64,000 nt of DNA, taken from Chelydra serpentina. Its lineage: Eukaryota; Chordata; Testudines; Chelydridae. Shown piece by piece: positions 1 through 10,271 of this stretch; position 1 is the stretch's first letter, and every line of letters starts with the position of its first letter. The stretch lies in NCBI GenBank assembly GCA_037349315.1, contig JBAIAC010000014.1, forward strand, positions 27,691,001-27,755,000, read 5' to 3'. The notes below the pieces were generated by a model, which made no database searches, was not told where the DNA came from, and worked only from the letters and a program-made list of their open reading frames with translations. Both the position numbers and the translations under genes were made by a program.

Positions 1-387
1 TCCAGAGAGATTCTGAGAAAAATGCAAGAGAGTTCAGATACTGAAATATTAAATGAGTTGAACAGCTTGAATTTAATTCAATTTTGTGATGAAAATCTAT
101 GCTCAAACTGTGAAGTTAATACTGGCAATGGCTGCATGATTTTCTTTTAACATAGCAGTTTTCTATTCACAAGGTTGATGGCTAAATCTGTACAATTCCC
201 TATTGCACACCACACAAGCAATTGGTGCACCAACTATGAAAAAATGCCCAAATATTTCTGCTTATTCCCATAGCTAAATTTTCTACAATACATTTATAAG
301 CAATTTAACTGCTGTACTGCTGACTGTGTTCTGAGAACAAATTGTTTCACTTTCCCATTCCAGACACAATAAAAGGAGGCACGGTAC

Positions 388-1140
388 ACAGACAAACACC
401 TGTCAGGGATGTTCTAGATCAGGGGTCTCAAACACACGGCCCGCGGGCCGAGCTCTTCCCTGCGGCCCGCCGGGCTCCGCCCCGCCCCCGCTCCCCAAGT
501 TACGTTCTGAAGTTCCACCACCAGAACAGCTGTCTGGCGGCTTCGCGGTTTCTGGGAGGGAGGGGAGAGGAGCGGGAAGCACGCACACAGGGGAGGAGCG
601 GGGGGGAGAAGAGGTGGGCCGCTGGGCTCCCCCTGCCCCGCCCTCCCAGTTACATCCTATGGCCGCCAACTCCCCTCACCCCCGCCCCCCCGCCCCAGTT
701 ACGTTCTGTGGCTGCCAACTCCCCTCACCCCCACCCCCAGTTACATTTTGTGGCCGCTAAGATCCCCGTTCCCTCCGCACTGCTCCAAGGTTTTATTTTT
801 ACCCCCAGGCAGTTCCCGCCGTCAGAACAGCTGTCTGGCGGCTTCGTGGTTTCTGGGAGGGAGGGGGGAGGAGCGGGGAGCCACGCGCTCAGGGGAGGAG
901 GCGGAGAAGGGACGGAGAAAGGGTGGGGCCTAATGGAAGGGGTGGAGTGGGGCGGGGCCGGGGGCAGCGAGGGGGCCGGGTCAGTGATGCGGCCCTCGGG
1001 CCAATGCAGTAGTCCTCATGCGGCCCTCGTGGTAATTTGAGTTTGAGACCCCTGTTCTAGATAATACTTAGTCTTGCCATGAGTACAGGGGACTGGACTA
1101 CATGACCTCTCGAGGTCCCTTCCAGTCCTACGATTCTATA
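388..1140 (+). mobile_element. CR1 LINE 3' end, split by a hAT MITE
   Basis: Two pieces, 388-419 and 1063-1140, together make a standard CR1 3' untranslated end: ACAAACACCTGTCAGGGAT on the left, then the 3'-terminal motif GACCTCTCGAGGTCCCTTCC followed by TACGATTCTATA. The same left segment continues without interruption in the CR1 copy at about 50880-50930, which shows that the 635 bp between the two pieces were inserted later. Confidence 0.9.
420..1054. mobile_element. hAT non-autonomous element (MITE), GC-rich
   Basis: The terminal inverted repeats are CAGGGGTCTCAAAC and GTTTGAGACCCCTG, flanked by a perfect 8-bp target duplication TTCTAGAT at 412-419 and 1055-1062. This is diagnostic of hAT. 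The interior is very GC-rich and has a partly duplicated module: AACAGCTGTCTGGCGGCTTC occurs near 523 and again near 825. The open frames in it are by-products of low stop density. It is inserted in a CR1 3' end. Confidence 0.93.
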
Positions 1141-3077
1141 GGTAATTGTGTGAGAACAAAATACAAACAAATCAGTTTCCATCTTGCCCCTATTCCCTTC
1201 AAGTCCTTCCTTTGCCACACTGACCTGCTTCTAGGAAATACTGCTACTGTTATATATACCACTGAGAGCTTTACAACAGAATTCATTCTCTAAGGGCTCT
1301 CATTCTTTTACCTGACAAATGTTACCTAGTCTTGCCCTATCAAGAACTACAGAATAGAGGTACCTTGGCTGACACTTCTGAAAGAAAGAAAAACAAGCAG
1401 TAGTTACCACAACTCCCCTAACAAAAATAAATGTTTCTCTGCTATTCCACTAATCAGGCTAACAGACAAAGAGGCCTGGAGGATTACTGAGTCTGATCAC
1501 AAACATTTCCTTTCCTATATTAGAATTAATTCCTCCCCATGACAAGGGAGAAGAAACTGATTTGTTTGTTTTATACACCTGGAATTTTATAATCCTAGTT
1601 CTACATTTGTAACCTTTCTGAGGCAGGGATTCTCTGTTATGTGTTAGGTACTGTACAAACATAACGGTGTTCTAGCCCAGAGGTGCTACTGTAATACAAA
1701 TTAGTAATGGTAGTAAGAGAAGGGAAAATCAGTAGGCCACTTCTTTGAGTGAGTCTATGCTAAGAATATAACACTTCTAACAACTGTGAAAGCCCTCATC
1801 AATATAAAAAGTTAATTTTGTGAGTGTTGCATAAGTAAGAAAATACTTACTTTAATAAATATGTTTCTGACTCTCGTTTGTTCATTTTTCTTGGGAGAGT
1901 TAGCATAATGTAATTATCCTACACTAGTCCCACACAAATCCTGCATTTTTTGTGAATCCACAATTCCTGGTGCAGTGGTGATGGGTTTTAGGCATACAAG
2001 GAATGAGGAGTCAAATTTTCCTCTCACTTACATCAAGGTAAATTCAGAATAACTCTATTGTGGTCAAGACATAGAGAGTAGCTGCTAAAATTAGCTCTAA
2101 ATATCTTGTCACATTCTTAAAGAATCTTTTCCTTACAAAGGCAGAACTCCTCATATGGAACCCTGGTTTTAGATCTTTGGTATATTTGCCATTTTCAGCT
2201 AAAAACAAATACCTATAAAATAAATACAGCTTCAACATTTAACGAGCAAAAACTAATAGGACAATTATTTTTAAAATGCTCACTTTTAACACAGGCATTG
2301 ATAATGTTACAACTACATAATAAACGATACTGGCAAGTGAAGTCTCATTAACTATAACTCATAGTGCAACTAATTTAACAATTTCAGTTTTAACTAGTCT
2401 TCTAATTTATCATATTAATGATCACAAACTAAGTATATTTTACAGAATTCCAATGGTTTAGGCTTAGTTTCTTTTAGAGACAAACAAGTAACACAGTGTT
2501 TTAATAATAAATGCCACACTGAGGTTATTTCTCCACCAATATAAAAACATTAGACAAATGATTCAGTAAAATTGGTGTTCTCCCAACACTTCTGAAACAA
2601 CATTAAATATATTTGTAAGATATATGCCAATAATGAACGTTACAATAGCTACAATCTGAACAGCTTCTTATCCACTCCAGATTTCCAGCACACAACAAGC
2701 ACTGTAATAAAGCAAAGCATTATTCTAATGAAAGGACCCTAGACATATATGTCTAATAAATACTTAAAATATATTGAGAAAAGAAGAATCATAAAGAATC
2801 CAAAAACTAAGAAAATCAGGCTTGTTATTTATTCAGAGATTTTAATTATTAACACTAAATCTAGTCTCAACTTCATTTTAGCCAACAAAAAACATTGGAA
2901 TCTGAAAAAAATATGAATATACATGTTCTGGATGTAATTTTCAAATGTTCTCATTGTTGGTCCCACTTTGCTCCCAATGAAACCAGATTATGTTACACAG
3001 AGAAATAATGGTCTTTGAAAATCCAACTCTTACTTTTATAAAACTGCAAGACAGTACCTGCTACTATAAAGTACTTA
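1141..3077. other. Intron-like AT-rich DNA, no gene seen
   Basis: No coding exon, and no repeat I can name except the ancient repeat at 1600-1735. Stop codons are frequent in all frames. It presumably lies in a TUSC3 intron or 3' flank. Confidence 0.5.
1600..1735 (+). repeat. Old amniote interspersed repeat (family not named)
   Basis: The stretch with AGGCAGGGATTCTCTGT, GTACTGTACAAACATAA and GAGGTGCTACTGTAATACAA resembles a common amniote repeat tail of the form '...GTACAGCGCCTAGCACAATG...GCTACGGTAATACAAATAA'. A reverse copy lies at 14140-14235. Confidence 0.45.
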
Positions 3078-3272
3078 TAACTGTAACAAGAAAAAAGTTA
3101 CTTACCTGAACTGTAACTGTTACTCTTTGAGATGTGGTGCAGTGTATTCTACTCAAGTATGCTCACGCCCAGCATGCCTAAAACAGGGAACGTTGCTTAG
3201 CACTACCTGTCGGGGCAGCACATGCACCCTCATGCCTCCTTGTTGCCTCTTCCAAGGCTATTTAAGGGCAGC
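3078..3272. repeat. Interspersed repeat, family unassigned
   Basis: It begins with GTTACTTACCTGAACTGTAA followed by CTTTGAGATGTGGTGCAGTG. The same opening module is seen, degraded, at 48474-48540 (TTCTTCGAGTGATTGCTCAT). It directly abuts the truncated end of the Gypsy protease fragment at 3274. It could be an end of a DIRS- or Penelope-type element, or a MITE; the sequence alone does not decide. Confidence 0.45.
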
Positions 3273-3273
3273 A

Positions 3274-3474
3274 TCACCCCAAAACCTCAATGCCCAAGAA
3301 TAGGAACAAGGGGTGGTATGGCCACATATCCCCATGTATACATTGTAGGTGGATAGACGTTCCTGCTGGATCTGGGGATTCTACCAGGCCAGCTTGAACA
3401 AGCATTTGGCTACATCCTGAGTCGACCGGGGCCATTACTGGGGTTCCATTCACTCGCACAGGGATCATGAGTTT
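3274..3474 (-). pseudogene. Gypsy aspartic protease fragment
   Basis: The frame reads MIPVRVNGTPVMAPVDSGCS then QMLVQAGLVESPDPAGTSIH and ends with CIHGDMWPYHPLFLFLGIEV. VDSGCS is the DSG-type active-site triad of retropepsins, with D as the catalytic residue, and xVxVNGxPVxAxVDSGCSQ is the Gypsy form of that motif; CIHGDxxPY is a familiar downstream block in vertebrate Gypsy elements. The fragment stops at the edge of another repeat before the second conserved protease block, so it cannot be functional. It belongs with the gag at 5.0-6.0 kb, being in the same orientation and expected order. Confidence 0.75.
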
Positions 3475-3573
3475 ATCTGGGCCCCTCTTCTGGGCCTGGT
3501 GTTACCCAAAGGTGGGTAGGGAGTGAGGGGGTGTGTGTGTATAAAGAAAAGAAAAAGCGGAAGGGGGGAAGAG

Positions 3574-3598
3574 GGGTGTGTGTGTGTGTGTGTGTGTA
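3574..3598. repeat. (GT)n microsatellite
   Basis: A run of GT dinucleotides, with a shorter GT run at 3529-3540 nearby. Confidence 0.9.
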
Positions 3599-3764
3599 TG
3601 AAAAGAACAACTTAGGAAGGAAGAAACCAAAGCCAAGAAAAACAAAGTGCAGGCAGCAACTGCAAATTTAAGAAACTAAAGAGAAGTGGAGCTTTGTGGG
3701 CGAAAGCATTTGGGAACCTTTACCCCTGATCCCTATACTAGATTTGAAAGGAGAGTGGGGGTTG

Positions 3765-4409
3765 TTATTTGTTTTTGCAAATTAATATGCTTTGGGCACC
3801 TTTATTTTTAAGAGGGATTTTTATATGGAAAACATAAGAGAGTCCTGAAAAATCCTCTGGGGCCATGCATTTTCTGATTAAGGCCTCCACAACTGCCATA
3901 GTGAGATCGAGGGTGCCAGCTATCCTTGACAGCCATCCCAAGGCTGTGCTCTGGTTTAACGGGCCAACCGTTTGTCCTGAGGCTCTGACCTGGTCAGGGG
4001 AGAAGAGACTGACTTCTACCCATTCTTCCCCTCCTTGGCTACCCCCTTGGGGACTGAACTTTTTTTTACCATGATGTTTATTACAGAGGCTATGGGTCAG
4101 GGATTTTGTAACTTTTTTTAGTGTTTGAAAGCAAGGGACGATATGGGGACTGCTTGGAAGGGCCCAACGGGAAAGGAAATTTATGGGGATTTTTTTTATA
4201 AGTGTAATAAGTAGGATAAAAAATAGGGTGCTTTTTTGACCCATCTCTTCCCCTGTCGAGCTACAATTTCCTCTAATCACAGCCACTATTCCCTTCTGCT
4301 CTCCCAACATGACTCTGAGAGTATAACTTGGTCTTTTACATTTCCCATGATTTGCTTGGGTCTTATGCTGGGATTCCTTCAGTAAGGCTCTAACTTTCAT
4401 CATCCCCAA
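3765..4409 (-). CDS. Unrecognised 214-codon open frame in the insert
   Basis: I do not recognise this protein. It is one of the longest open frames in the window and has no internal stop despite AT-rich DNA. An internal start at 4244 begins MGQK, which could allow N-terminal myristoylation as in many retroviral gag proteins. A short hydrophobic run (FFILLITLI) follows. The C-terminal part is compositionally ordinary and includes GPLNQSTALGWLSRIAGTLD and AVVEALIRKCMAPEDF. It lies on the same strand as the surrounding Gypsy element. It may be a decayed gag of an endogenous retrovirus, part of another element, or a chance frame. No function is claimed. Confidence 0.3.
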   Translation of the reverse strand: MGMMKVRALLKESQHKTQANHGKCKRPSYTLRVMLGEQKGIVAVIRGNCSSTGEEMGQKSTLFFILLITLIKKIPINFLSRWALPSSPHIVPCFQTLKKVTKSLTHSLCNKHHGKKKFSPQGGSQGGEEWVEVSLFSPDQVRASGQTVGPLNQSTALGWLSRIAGTLDLTMAVVEALIRKCMAPEDFSGLSYVFHIKIPLKNKGAQSILICKNK

Positions 4410-4954
4410 ACACAGTTACTCAAAATCGTTACCAGCTGGGATTTCGGAGGCCCTCCTTCCATCCAGCTGTTGGGAAGTTTAGGTGTCAGTTTCTTGCCCT
4501 AAGAAAAGCTCCCTCGGATTGTTCCAAGGTGTTTACTTTTATTAAATTTTTATAAAACATATAACTTATAGTAACCCCTATTGGGTTACCAATTTTTAAA
4601 TTGAAATAAATTGTTTATTATTTTTATTGGTAAGGCATTTTTAGTATTTTTAGTTATAACAATAATAAATAAATAATAATAATAATAAAACTTGTATGTT
4701 AGGGGCACTTAGAATGAAGGTTGCTTTTTTATTTTTATGATCTATAATTTTTTTTAATTTTGATTAGCTAAGCTGAAACTGCAGCAATTTGGATTTGCCT
4801 ATGAGAACCCTGACAATTATTTTTAGCCATGTGGTATTTTGCTTTTAATTAATGGTGGCTAAATACACCCAAAATGACTACGGTTTAGTTTGGTCAAGTT
4901 CTAGGGTTGCCACCTACATTTGGCCATGAAAGGGCAGTTTCATTGTAAGTTACC

Positions 4955-5966
4955 TGCCTGTACACTCGTAACATTGGTCCGGAGGTTCTCCAGCCTGCGG
5001 GTCTGACCTGGATAATGCTATTCCCCACAGTGGGCCTTCTCCTCTGCCCCTGCCTCAAGGTGGGGGTGAATCAGCAGGGTGCCTCCAGCTGGGAGTTGTC
5101 ATGGTGGTGGACGGCCTCGGTTGGCATCCGGGGTACCCTATCTTGGTCTTGCATGGTCCCCATGGGCCATGTTTCCCGGGCTCCTCAGTTTACGTCAGAC
5201 GCCTCTGCAGTTAGGTAATCTTCCATTAAGGAGACAGCCTCAGCAAGGGTTTCCAGGTGCTGCTGCCGCATCCTTTCCTTCCACCACGGGGTAGGATCTG
5301 GATAAACTGCTCCAGCATCACCGTGTCTTCCACATGGACGCAGGTCAGCGTCTCTGGTTCCAGCCATCGCCAGCAGTAATCCTGGAGTCGCTGGGCTACT
5401 GCCCTAGACCTGGTCCCGGGTGGGTACCGTTCATGGCAGGATCGTTGGCGGTATATATGTCTCAGGACAGATGCCGGTCTAATCTAGAATGGCCACCTTC
5501 ACTTTGCTGTATTCCAGTGCCTCATGGAGGTCTGGATTTCAGTCTGCAGTCTGCACTGGGTCAGTCAAATACAGGACTGAGAGCATAGCCCAGTGTTCTG
5601 GCAGCCATTGGGCGGTGGTGGCGACCCATTTGAATGTCACAAGGAATGCCTTGGAGTCATCACTGGGCCCATCTTGGTGGGATGCAAAGGAAGACCTGTC
5701 AAAATGTTCCCTGCTTCTGGCCCTGCCGGGGTGGGGAAAGGTGGAGTGGTCGGCTGCAGCAGCGCCATCTGCTGGACCAGGTGCTTTTGCTGCACCTGGT
5801 GATAGGCAGCGAGTTATTGCCCCATCTGCTGCTGCTGCTCATGCTATTTTGCCATTTGGAGCTGCTGCTACATGGCAATCTGTTGTGGAAACTGGGTCTG
5901 CTGTTGCTGTGCCGCCTGTTGCTGATGGTTCTCCAACAGCCGTTTCAAAATCCTTTCTGCCTCCAT
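4955..5966 (-). pseudogene. Gypsy gag with SCAN-like domain, decayed
   Basis: The start is placed at 5966 (MEAERILKRLL), followed by a glutamine-rich stretch (repeated CAG/CAA codons, 5830-5930) with several stops. A capsid-like block includes FLVTFKWVATTAQW and EYSKVKVAILD. The SCAN-like part (about 5400-5215) reads RAVAQRLQDYCWRWLEPETL, then VMLEQFIQILPRG, then RMRQQHLETLAEAVSLMEDY. This follows the SCAN pattern of LxxxCxxWLxPExxT...LLVLEQFLxILP. A residual zinc-knuckle start (CYEC) is at about 4965. At least three stops and several frame changes show it is dead. In living elements this protein packages the retrotransposon RNA. Confidence 0.75.
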
Positions 5967-6058
5967 ATCTGTCAGGGAGGAGGGTTGTTTTGTTGGCTGC
6001 TCTCCATTATCCAGACCCTTTTAGCAGGTCCCGGTCGATGCCCACATTCTCCACCAGT

Positions 6059-6843
6059 TGTCGCAGGGTAGGTAAACCCCATCATGAGGTGTCAGATTGT
6101 GGGGGTTTTCAAAAATGTGTTTTTGACAGCCAAAGAGGCCTGGATCTAGGTGGGAGCCCTGAAGATCAGGGCTGTATGGCCCAGTGGCCAAAGTCAGTAA
6201 GGCTCTCCTTCTGCTCGGGGAAGCATGGCTTAGTGATCCAAGTCTCCGTAGTGGCCCTGCAGCTCAGAGCAATACAGCCCAATGGACAGAGTCAGTGAGG
6301 CTGTCCTTCTGCAGTAAAGTCCACCCCTCCAGGTGTTAGCTGTCCCTGGTGGTGGGGCAGCCGGGTTAGGGAGACCCGGGCTCACCCTTCTCCACTGGGT
6401 ATGGATCCAAAACCCTAGGGAACCAGTACTTCTATAATCACCCTTGGTCACCCATTACAACAGTGCTGTTCTCTGGGCTACTTCCTACCCTTCCTTCAAA
6501 TGCTAGTAGTCTTACGGCCTCCGCTGTCTTTCCTCCATCAGCTGGGGTCCACTGGAGTCTCAACCCAGTTGGCTTCTGTGTCCTGGAGCTCCAGCAATGT
6601 CCTGGCAGGAGCCTGCGACACACATCTGCTCTCATCACTGGCCAGCTTTTATACTCTGGTTCCAGTTGGAGCATGCCCTGCAGGGGTGAAGGAGAGTGGC
6701 TTCCTTTGCCAATAGAGTATGATTAACTCCTGCTAAATCGATGAGGGGTAGGCACACCCAATCACAATACCATATGGGGAGAAAGTTGCTACACTATGCC
6801 TGACCACAAGGAGGTGTTCCTGTAGTGTGTGAACCCCTTCACA
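6059..6843 (-). mobile_element. LTR of the Gypsy element
   Basis: Read on the minus strand it starts TGTGAAGGGGTTCACACACT (from 6843), has a TATA box (GTATAAAAGC, about 6655-6645), and ends near 6059 with ...CTGCGACA. This is followed after two bases by TGGTGGAGAATGTGGG, a plausible tRNA primer-binding site. The gag start is 90 bp further on. The second LTR is not in the window. The exact 3' edge is inferred from the TG...CA rule and the primer-site position. Confidence 0.55.
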
Positions 6844-8120
6844 CCTTCCCATGTTCACATGACTTTATATTGCAGTCCAATTTTTGCTTTTTTGTGTAAC
6901 AGGAGCTCTACCTCCAAATGAAATTGAACATGGTGTCTAGAGACCTATTTTCACTCAACTTTTTTATTATCTTCTTGTCAGTGCTTGACGCTTTTATTGG
7001 GTGATTTAAATTGGGTTACAATTGTTACAGGTAGTAATTAAAATGTGGCCTTTTCACTTGACTGAATCATGGCAAGTTACTTGTCTGACTATTTATCTGA
7101 AATCAAGTCTTGGATGATATATAATGTGCTTCATCTTCACCTGGCCAAAACTGCAGTGCTCTTATTTCAAGAATGCATCAGCATAGAGAAATAATAGTCC
7201 TTTCTTGTGTTTTTTATGGCATATATCTTTTGAGAGCTGATTGTTTTAAGAATGGAGGGATCATTTTGAACTATGAGCTCTCTTCATCCAAGCATATTTT
7301 TGTCACTGAAATCTTGGCTTTTTCCCATTAAATAGTATGGTGTATAAGATAAGGTGTTATTTCTCTGTGCAACAAGAATATGACTTCATCTTTCGTTATG
7401 AGTAGATTGTATTATTGAAATGCCCTTTATAATGACCCTTCTAGAAAACAATAAAGAAAAAGGCAGAAGACTTCTTACAAAGTAAGTTTTACATTTTCTT
7501 CCTGTACTACATTACATACAATAGATGCCTGTTTGTCAGTGTGCTGGTTTCCTATATTAACCCTTAAAATGTAGAGACATTGTTTACATCTTACACACTG
7601 AATCTGATTTCAAAGATTTCTTGCTCCAATCAGAATACAAGTCTATAGCTGGAGTGTTGCAAAAGACTTTAGTATCAGTAACTTCATCATAAACTCACTG
7701 CTTCAGTGGTCATTGAAAATTCATTTTATTGTACATAACCAAAAATCCTCAAATTCTCACTCATAACAAAGCACAATATTTTATCACCAGTTAACTAATT
7801 TATATACCCGAACAAATGCATTATTTCTGCAAGAAACTGTAATCCAAGGAAAACAGAAAAAGACCACCCAATAGCCAAAATCCAGGATTCAATGGGATCT
7901 GGAATTAAATAGGACTACTCAGAGAGCATGACAATGGGACTTGATCCCCCTAGGAGCTACTGGAATATAAATAATAACTGAACCTGAGCAAGGATTGCAA
8001 AATTGGATGCTAAATTTGCAAGTTAAGTTAACACCCTCTATAATCTTTATTTATGAATAAGGTAGCAAAAGGTGTCCATATCAACCTAAAATGTATAACT
8101 GTACATTACAAACACTGTAT
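6844..8120. other. Plain AT-rich DNA, no gene seen
   Basis: No open frame of note, no splice-flanked conserved exon and no repeat family I can name. Confidence 0.5.
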
Positions 8121-8890
8121 GTGATGGGGTGTACCAGGCCCTCTGACACCCTCCAGAAGGCCCTGCGGTCCTACCACACCCTGCCCGCAAAAAAGGCAGT
8201 AGAGTAGGATTCTCCAAGTGGCCTAAAGAGGCTGCAGAGGAGGCAATCAATCAGAGGTTAGAAGGCTAATATAAAAGGAATTGCATGGTCTGGACAGCTT
8301 GGTTGCTGGCTGGAGCTAGAGGGGGAAGGATGCTGTTCCTGGCTTGCTGAGGAAGCTGCAGCAACTGACAGAGCAGTCACAGGCTGAGAGACTCCACAGG
8401 TACAGAGACTGGGAAGAAACTCTGTTTAAGCAGGGGAAGGACTGTGAAGCTGTCCAAGCACAGAGGCCTAAGAGAGAGAGCCCTGACAAGAAGGATCAGA
8501 GACTTGTTAGAAGCTCACCAGGTGCCTGTGAGAAAGAATCCTGAGTGCTCACAGGGCAGGGATTGTTATGGACTCTCTGGGCAAGAAGACCTGGGAGAGA
8601 CCCTGCTAAAACAGGAACAGGCCAGGGACCCAAGAAGCTGTTGGGACAGTGTGGGAAGCAACGCAGGGAATGCTGCAATAGACAGTAGTGAAGGAAACAG
8701 CAGGTGGCTGCTAGTCATAGGGTCCCTTAGGTTGGGACCCGAAGTAGTGGGCGGGCCCGGGTCCTCCCACCAGCCACAGGCACAGTGGCCACGGGCTGAG
8801 GAGGTGCTCGCGAGTTGCTACTCCTTTACACTCCCAGAGGTAGGACTGATTTTATATTCTGATACTGTTATAATTAAATCTGGTGTACTG
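8121..8890 (+). mobile_element. Probable solo LTR
   Basis: It starts TGTGATGGGGTGTACCAGGC, has a TATA-like box CTAATATAAAAGG at about 8267 followed by a GA-rich leader, and ends in a T-rich stretch (TTTTATATTCTGATACTG). The organisation and sharp compositional change suggest an LTR. Neither a TG...CA end pair nor a target duplication was established, so the 3' edge is approximate. Confidence 0.4.
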
Positions 8891-9492
8891 CTATGTGTTT
8901 AGAATGCAATGATGTTGAACTGTATTTTGTATGCTTCAAACATTTATCCACGTATGTGGAAGGCAAAAAAGCAATATGATCTATTATAATTTACTTGGCT
9001 TGAAAGAAAAAGCCATTCTTTGAAATGGTTCAAAGAACCAGTTCAATTTATTTTAATTAGAATCCTATGAAAAAGCTATGTCACACAATACTTAAGAATA
9101 CATTGTCACAAATAACATTTCACCCCTGCTTAGCTACTGATGAATGTAACAGTACAGATACTTTAAAAATATTGTGATGCACAGTACTTCATTCTTCATT
9201 GCCTAATAGTAAAAGTCTTCAGAAAAACTGTGAATATTTCCACCTAATTTCAGGAACATACAGATTGCCAAATGCCATTGTTGGCATTCCTCTTTGAACA
9301 GTAATAATTTAGGCACTGTGCAAGAATAAAGATCAGTGGTTACAGAATTGATGAAGATATACAGAGAGAAATGTTTGAATAAAGAGCACTGTAGTTAAAC
9401 ATATATTTACATTTGATCCACTTTTGCAAGGTGTTACATTTTAGGGGTTTAGTAAATAAACATAAATTGCAACCCCAAGGCCAAAATCTATC
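8891..9492. other. Plain AT-rich DNA, no gene seen
   Basis: No coding or named repeat signal found. Confidence 0.5.
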
Positions 9493-9760
9493 CTAAGAAC
9501 ATAAGAATGACCATACTGGGTCAGACCAATGGTCCATCTAACCCAATATCCTATCTTCTGACAGTGGCTAGTATCAGGTGCTTCAGAGGGAATGACAAGA
9601 ATGAGGAAATATCAAGTGATCTATCCCCTGTCATCCAGTCCCAGCTACTGGCAGCTGTAGGTTTAGGGACACCCAAAGCATGGGGTTGAATTCCTGACCA
9701 TCTTAACTAGTAATCATTGATGAACCTATCCATGAACTCATATGCTCTAAAAACTTTAAC
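9493..9760 (-). mobile_element. CR1 LINE 3' fragment
   Basis: On the plus strand it begins TAAGAACATAAGAATGACCA, then ACTGGGTCAGACCAATGGTC. This is the reverse complement of the CR1 3' end with a short TTCTTATG tail repeat. Similarity continues through AGCATGGGGTTG and CCATCTTAACTAGTAATCAT to about 9760. Confidence 0.85.
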
Positions 9761-10029
9761 AAGCTTTTAAAATACATATGCCATACAAAATACCTGCTGA
9801 TAACCAATTCAAAACAGCATCAAGCCATGTAAGAAAGCCGCCATCTGACAATAAAATAATCACACACTTTCCTTCCAGATATCTCAATCCTCCCCACACA
9901 TCCAAGGAAATTCATGGGCTTTACAGTGTGCTGTGAAGATCACAAATCCAGACTGCTTCAGAACAAGGGTGGGCTGCTCAATTCTACACTACACTAAGTT
10001 TCCAAATAGTTTTAAGGTGTAGTCTCATG

Positions 10030-10271
10030 CACAGGATCTGACTTCCGTCGGCGTCCGTGGGTGTGGTCACCCGGCGTCGCGGGGCCCCGCCCCCGACGCC
10101 GACGCAACGTCACCCGGCGTCGGGGGCGGGGGCCCGCAACATCGCCCGGTGGTGCGGTGAGCTGGGCGCGGGCCCCGGGGCTGGCGGGGAGCTGCTGGTG
10201 GGTGCTGAGCACCCACCAATTTTTCCACTGGGTACTCCAGCCCCGGAGCACCCACGGAGTCAGCGCCTATG
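10030..10271. mobile_element. Short GC-rich hAT-type MITE
   Basis: It is 242 bp, flanked by a perfect 8-bp duplication GTCTCATG (10022-10029 and 10272-10279). The ends are imperfect inverted repeats: CACAGGATCTGACTTCCGT on the left and, in reverse complement, CATAGGCGCTGACTCCGTGG on the right. The interior is extremely GC-rich and dense in CpG (GGCGTCGGGGGCGGGGGCCC) in strong contrast to the AT-rich surroundings. The open frames in it are by-products. Confidence 0.85.

Larger units (their letters stand above)
3480..4900 (-). mobile_element. Insert between Gypsy gag and protease, possibly an ERV 5' remnant
   Basis: In an intact Gypsy element the zinc knuckle and protease lie close together, but here about 1.4 kb separates them. 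Read on the minus strand the insert has an AATAAAA at about 4541-4535, a stretch that could be R-U5, a TGG near 4433 that could open a primer-binding site, and then a long open frame containing an internal Met-Gly-Gln. This order resembles the 5' end of a retrovirus, but no LTR pair or target duplication was identified. An (ATA)n-rich stretch lies at 4660-4690. Confidence 0.35.
3274..6843 (-). mobile_element. Ty3/Gypsy retrotransposon with SCAN-like gag (broken copy)
   Basis: Read on the minus strand, the order is LTR (6843-6059), gag (5966 to about 4955) and protease (3474-3274). Most of pol and the second LTR are missing because the copy ends at an unrelated repeat at 3272. About 1.4 kb of foreign-looking sequence separates the gag zinc knuckle from the protease. 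The gag C-terminal half resembles the SCAN domain, as described for Gmr1-like Gypsy elements. No frame is intact. Confidence 0.8.

Noticed and set aside
342..1040. 232-codon frame at the left edge
   Set aside because: It spans both a CR1 end and the GC-rich hAT MITE, so it cannot be an ancestral gene.
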